From the NCBI GenBank assembly GCA_001783335.1, contig MFLU01000004.1:1-40881 (forward strand): DNA of 40,881 nt, given 5' to 3'. The notes under the pieces are model-generated. The model was not told where the DNA came from, did not search any database, and worked only from the letters and a program-made list of their open reading frames with translations. Shown here piece by piece: positions 39,373-40,881 of this stretch. The DNA is from Candidatus Kaiserbacteria bacterium RIFCSPLOWO2_01_FULL_50_24. GTDB lineage: Bacteria; Patescibacteriota; Minisyncoccia; Phycocordibacterales; UBA2100. Every line of letters starts with the position of its first letter. The first letter of the stretch is position 1. Both the position numbers and the translations under genes were made by a program.

Positions 39373-40551
39373 CTATTTCTTTTGAAACTGCTGGCTGATA
39401 ACAACTCCGTTCCGCTCCAAGTTTAACATAACTTCTTTTCTCATCTCATCATCTAATGCTTCGGGTGGAAATACGCCAGCAGTTTTTATTTTGGGAATTA
39501 CTTTTGAAAATGAATACGCGGCCGTACCCGCAGGATAAGAAATATATGTCGCACCCGGAAATGTTTTTGTAATTTCTTTCAAATCGGGAAAGGTCGCGCT
39601 CATTTTAATTCTTATATCTTGCTTTTGCTCTTTGCCAATCACTTCAACCGACAATGCAAAAATCGCATTTTCGATAACTCCTTCATCTATCATTCGTTTC
39701 ATTTTTTGTGGCGAAGGAACTTTCGGCGCAATCTTTTTGAAAAACTCGAGCGGTATTATCTTTCCCCCGCTGAATTCCATCGGCTCTTTACTGAACAAAC
39801 CCAAACGCGATAGTGCCTTTGAAAATTCTATGTCAGAACCGGATGATTTGAAATCCACAATTTTGGTTTTGATAAACAATGGCACTGTAGCAACCTCATC
39901 GCCATAAATGCTGAAAGCGTGTCGCTTTCCAAACGGTTCCGGAAATTCGTATTCCTCGGAATCTCCAAATGGTTTAGTAAGTAAAAACATACCATTGCGA
40001 AACACTAATGGCGGAGCAGTTAAGTCATCAAGCGTAGTTTCGGCAGACCAAGCAAAAACAAATTCACTTGCTTTTTGCTCCTCAACACATCGAAAATGAA
40101 TTTCCTCTACTTCGCTTAATTTATCCGCCGCCTCTCTTGCAAGAAGATTGGTTATACCGGGAGCAACCCCCGTGTTGATTAAGGCCGTCAAACCAGCTTC
40201 TCTGAACCTTCCAGTAAATTTTAATTGCTCGGCTGTTTTTAGATCAGCAAGCTCCGAAGCCAAATCTTGATAATGTGCTCCAACGCGCAATGCCACTTCC
40301 AAGATATTTTCGTTAAAGCGAGGCAAACTTGCATTGATAATAAGATCTACGCCGCGTGCCTTATTAACAATTTCGTCTATGTTCAAAGCGTTAAGCTCAA
40401 CAAGTTTTATCTTATCGTTCTCGTTAACAAATTCTTTTGCGCGATTTATGTTGTTTGAGGCACAGATAACTTCAGCAACCTCGTCGTCCTTGTTCAAATA
40501 TTTCGAGATGACCGAACCAACTGCCCCAGCACCGATAAGTAAAATTTTCAT
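39373..40551 (-). CDS. Saccharopine dehydrogenase-like oxidoreductase
   Basis: 392 residues. The N-terminal Rossmann fold has MKILLIGAGAVGSVISKYL (GxGxxG) and the next strand VICASNNINRAKEF. The family's DLIINASLPRFNENILEVAL, AHYQDLASEL and LINTGVAPGITNLLAREAAD follow. The C-terminal region holds KMSATFPDLKEITKTFPGA and PAGTAAYSFSKVIP. This is the layout of Lys9/carboxynorspermidine dehydrogenase-like enzymes, which reduce or oxidise an imine linking two amino acids or polyamines. The substrate here is not deducible. The gene starts 10 bp after the XRE gene, so the pair is an operon. It ends at the inverted repeat. A/T-rich codon use points to transfer. Confidence 0.85.
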   Translation of the reverse strand: MKILLIGAGAVGSVISKYLNKDDEVAEVICASNNINRAKEFVNENDKIKLVELNALNIDEIVNKARGVDLIINASLPRFNENILEVALRVGAHYQDLASELADLKTAEQLKFTGRFREAGLTALINTGVAPGITNLLAREAADKLSEVEEIHFRCVEEQKASEFVFAWSAETTLDDLTAPPLVFRNGMFLLTKPFGDSEEYEFPEPFGKRHAFSIYGDEVATVPLFIKTKIVDFKSSGSDIEFSKALSRLGLFSKEPMEFSGGKIIPLEFFKKIAPKVPSPQKMKRMIDEGVIENAIFALSVEVIGKEQKQDIRIKMSATFPDLKEITKTFPGATYISYPAGTAAYSFSKVIPKIKTAGVFPPEALDDEMRKEVMLNLERNGVVISQQFQKK

Positions 40552-40561
40552 AGTGAATTGT

Positions 40562-40768
40562 TTATTTCAACAGCTCATCAACGGAAACATCAAGCGCATT
40601 GGCGAGCTTCTCTAAAACTGCCAATGTAACATTCACTTTGCCGCCCTCAATCGCGCTCATATAGCTCCTGTCCATATTAATGGCTCGGCAAATGTCGCCC
40701 TGCGACATACGCTTTTTCAAGCGTATGCGCTTGATGTTTTCTCCAAGTTTTTTGGAAATTTGAGCCAT
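40562..40768 (-). CDS. XRE-family helix-turn-helix regulator
   Basis: 68 residues, a single Cro/C1-type domain. The helix-turn-helix is MSQGDICRAINMDRSYMSAI, and the family tail is LAVLEKLANALDVSVDELL. It probably represses its own operon with the saccharopine-dehydrogenase-like gene, since an 18-bp palindrome lies just upstream. Minus-strand TTGAGA and TAAAGT (17 bp apart) make a plausible promoter before the ATG. Confidence 0.92.
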   Translation of the reverse strand: MAQISKKLGENIKRIRLKKRMSQGDICRAINMDRSYMSAIEGGKVNVTLAVLEKLANALDVSVDELLK

Positions 40769-40820
40769 ATTTATATTACCACTTTATCAGCTATTGCGCT
40801 ACTTCTCAATATGGAGGTAT

Positions 40821-40838
40821 AATCCCATATATGGGATT
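40821..40838. promoter_or_regulatory. 18-bp palindromic operator candidate
   Basis: AATCCCATATATGGGATT is a perfect palindrome about 50 bp upstream of the XRE start. It overlaps a plus-strand TATAAT (40818-40823), so it could control both directions. Confidence 0.6.
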
Positions 40839-40881
40839 CGTAATTGGATTGGCGGCGAAAAAATTTTGGCCTCCCGCGAGG
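40831..40881 (+). CDS. Possible partial divergent gene running off the window
   Basis: An open frame beginning MGFVIGLAAKKFWPPAR continues to the edge. TATAAT at 40818-40823 ends 7 nt before the ATG, the spacing seen for other genes here, and a GGAGGT lies at 40813-40818. Only 17 codons are visible, most of them inside the inverted repeat. Confidence 0.3.
   Translation, partial: MGFVIGLAAKKFWPPAR
40849..40881 (-). repeat. Right 33-bp inverted repeat
   Basis: Exact inverted copy of 39340-39372. It ends at the last base of the window, so its true length is unknown. Confidence 0.9.

Larger units (their letters stand above)
39340..40881. mobile_element. Putative cargo cassette between perfect inverted repeats
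   Basis: About 1.54 kb bounded by identical 33-bp inverted repeats contains only a saccharopine-dehydrogenase-like gene and an XRE regulator, both visibly more A/T-rich than their neighbours. No transposase is present, so mobility would need to be supplied in trans, and a recombinase remnant lies just outside. The right repeat ends exactly at the window edge, so an assembly effect is possible. Confidence 0.45.

Overview
The window looks like a chromosomal piece from a Candidate Phyla Radiation (Patescibacteria) bacterium, most probably of the Parcubacteria/Kaiserbacteria type. This is inferred from gene content, not from a marker tree. Genes are short and tightly packed, and several are variants I associate with this radiation: an isoleucyl-tRNA synthetase of the IleS2 kind with an extra domain, a compact PurA, a short RecO, SecE with an acidic tail, an S6-SSB-S18 operon without L9 and an L11 gene without L1 behind it. 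There are also large repetitive surface proteins with a peptidoglycan-binding head, and many membrane proteins of unknown function. TGA acts as a stop (for example in ssb), so the recoded-UGA lineages are excluded.

Layout. 1-6.0 kb: two exported surface proteins on the minus strand (the first cut by the left edge) around a small membrane protein that is bracketed by hairpins. 6.0-6.9 kb: gene-free, rich in palindromes. 6.9-13.0 kb: a winged-helix-like DNA-binding protein, then plus-strand ftsK, a membrane-anchored protein, recA, a small membrane protein and efp. 13.3-28.9 kb, all minus strand: a VTT-like membrane protein, rpsF-ssb-rpsR, metG-HD hydrolase-tatD-purA, an AI-2E family permease, glyS, a large membrane-anchored protein, recO and ileS. 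29-38.9 kb, minus strand: two unknown proteins, argS, a RelE/RelB-type toxin-antitoxin pair, rplK, nusG, secE, a SIMPL protein, an MFS permease, a C39-like protease, tRNA-His and a DUF2914 membrane protein. 38.9 kb to the right edge: a remnant of a serine-recombinase C-terminus, then an A/T-richer pair of genes (saccharopine-dehydrogenase-like enzyme and XRE regulator) between perfect 33-bp inverted repeats.

Together the genes cover translation (four tRNA synthetases, EF-P, S6, S18, L11), transcription (NusG), secretion (SecE), DNA repair and segregation (RecA, RecO, SSB, FtsK) and the cell surface.

The most interesting layer is regulatory and structural. (1) Four genes (10441 ORF, ssb, nusG, rplK) carry the same leader plan: a branched stem, a 4-5 nt linker, then a hairpin ending 3-5 nt before the start codon. 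Its stem base pairs covary between copies. (2) About a dozen genes have a TATAAT-like hexamer only 6-9 nt before the start codon and no Shine-Dalgarno sequence, which points to leaderless mRNAs. (3) Several families of small palindromes are scattered between genes, and some lie in frame inside recA, metG, ileS, glyS and the 6893-7804 gene. (4) IleRS carries an apparently intact histidine-phosphatase domain inside its catalytic region. Both ends of the window fall in repeats, which suggests that they are assembly break points.
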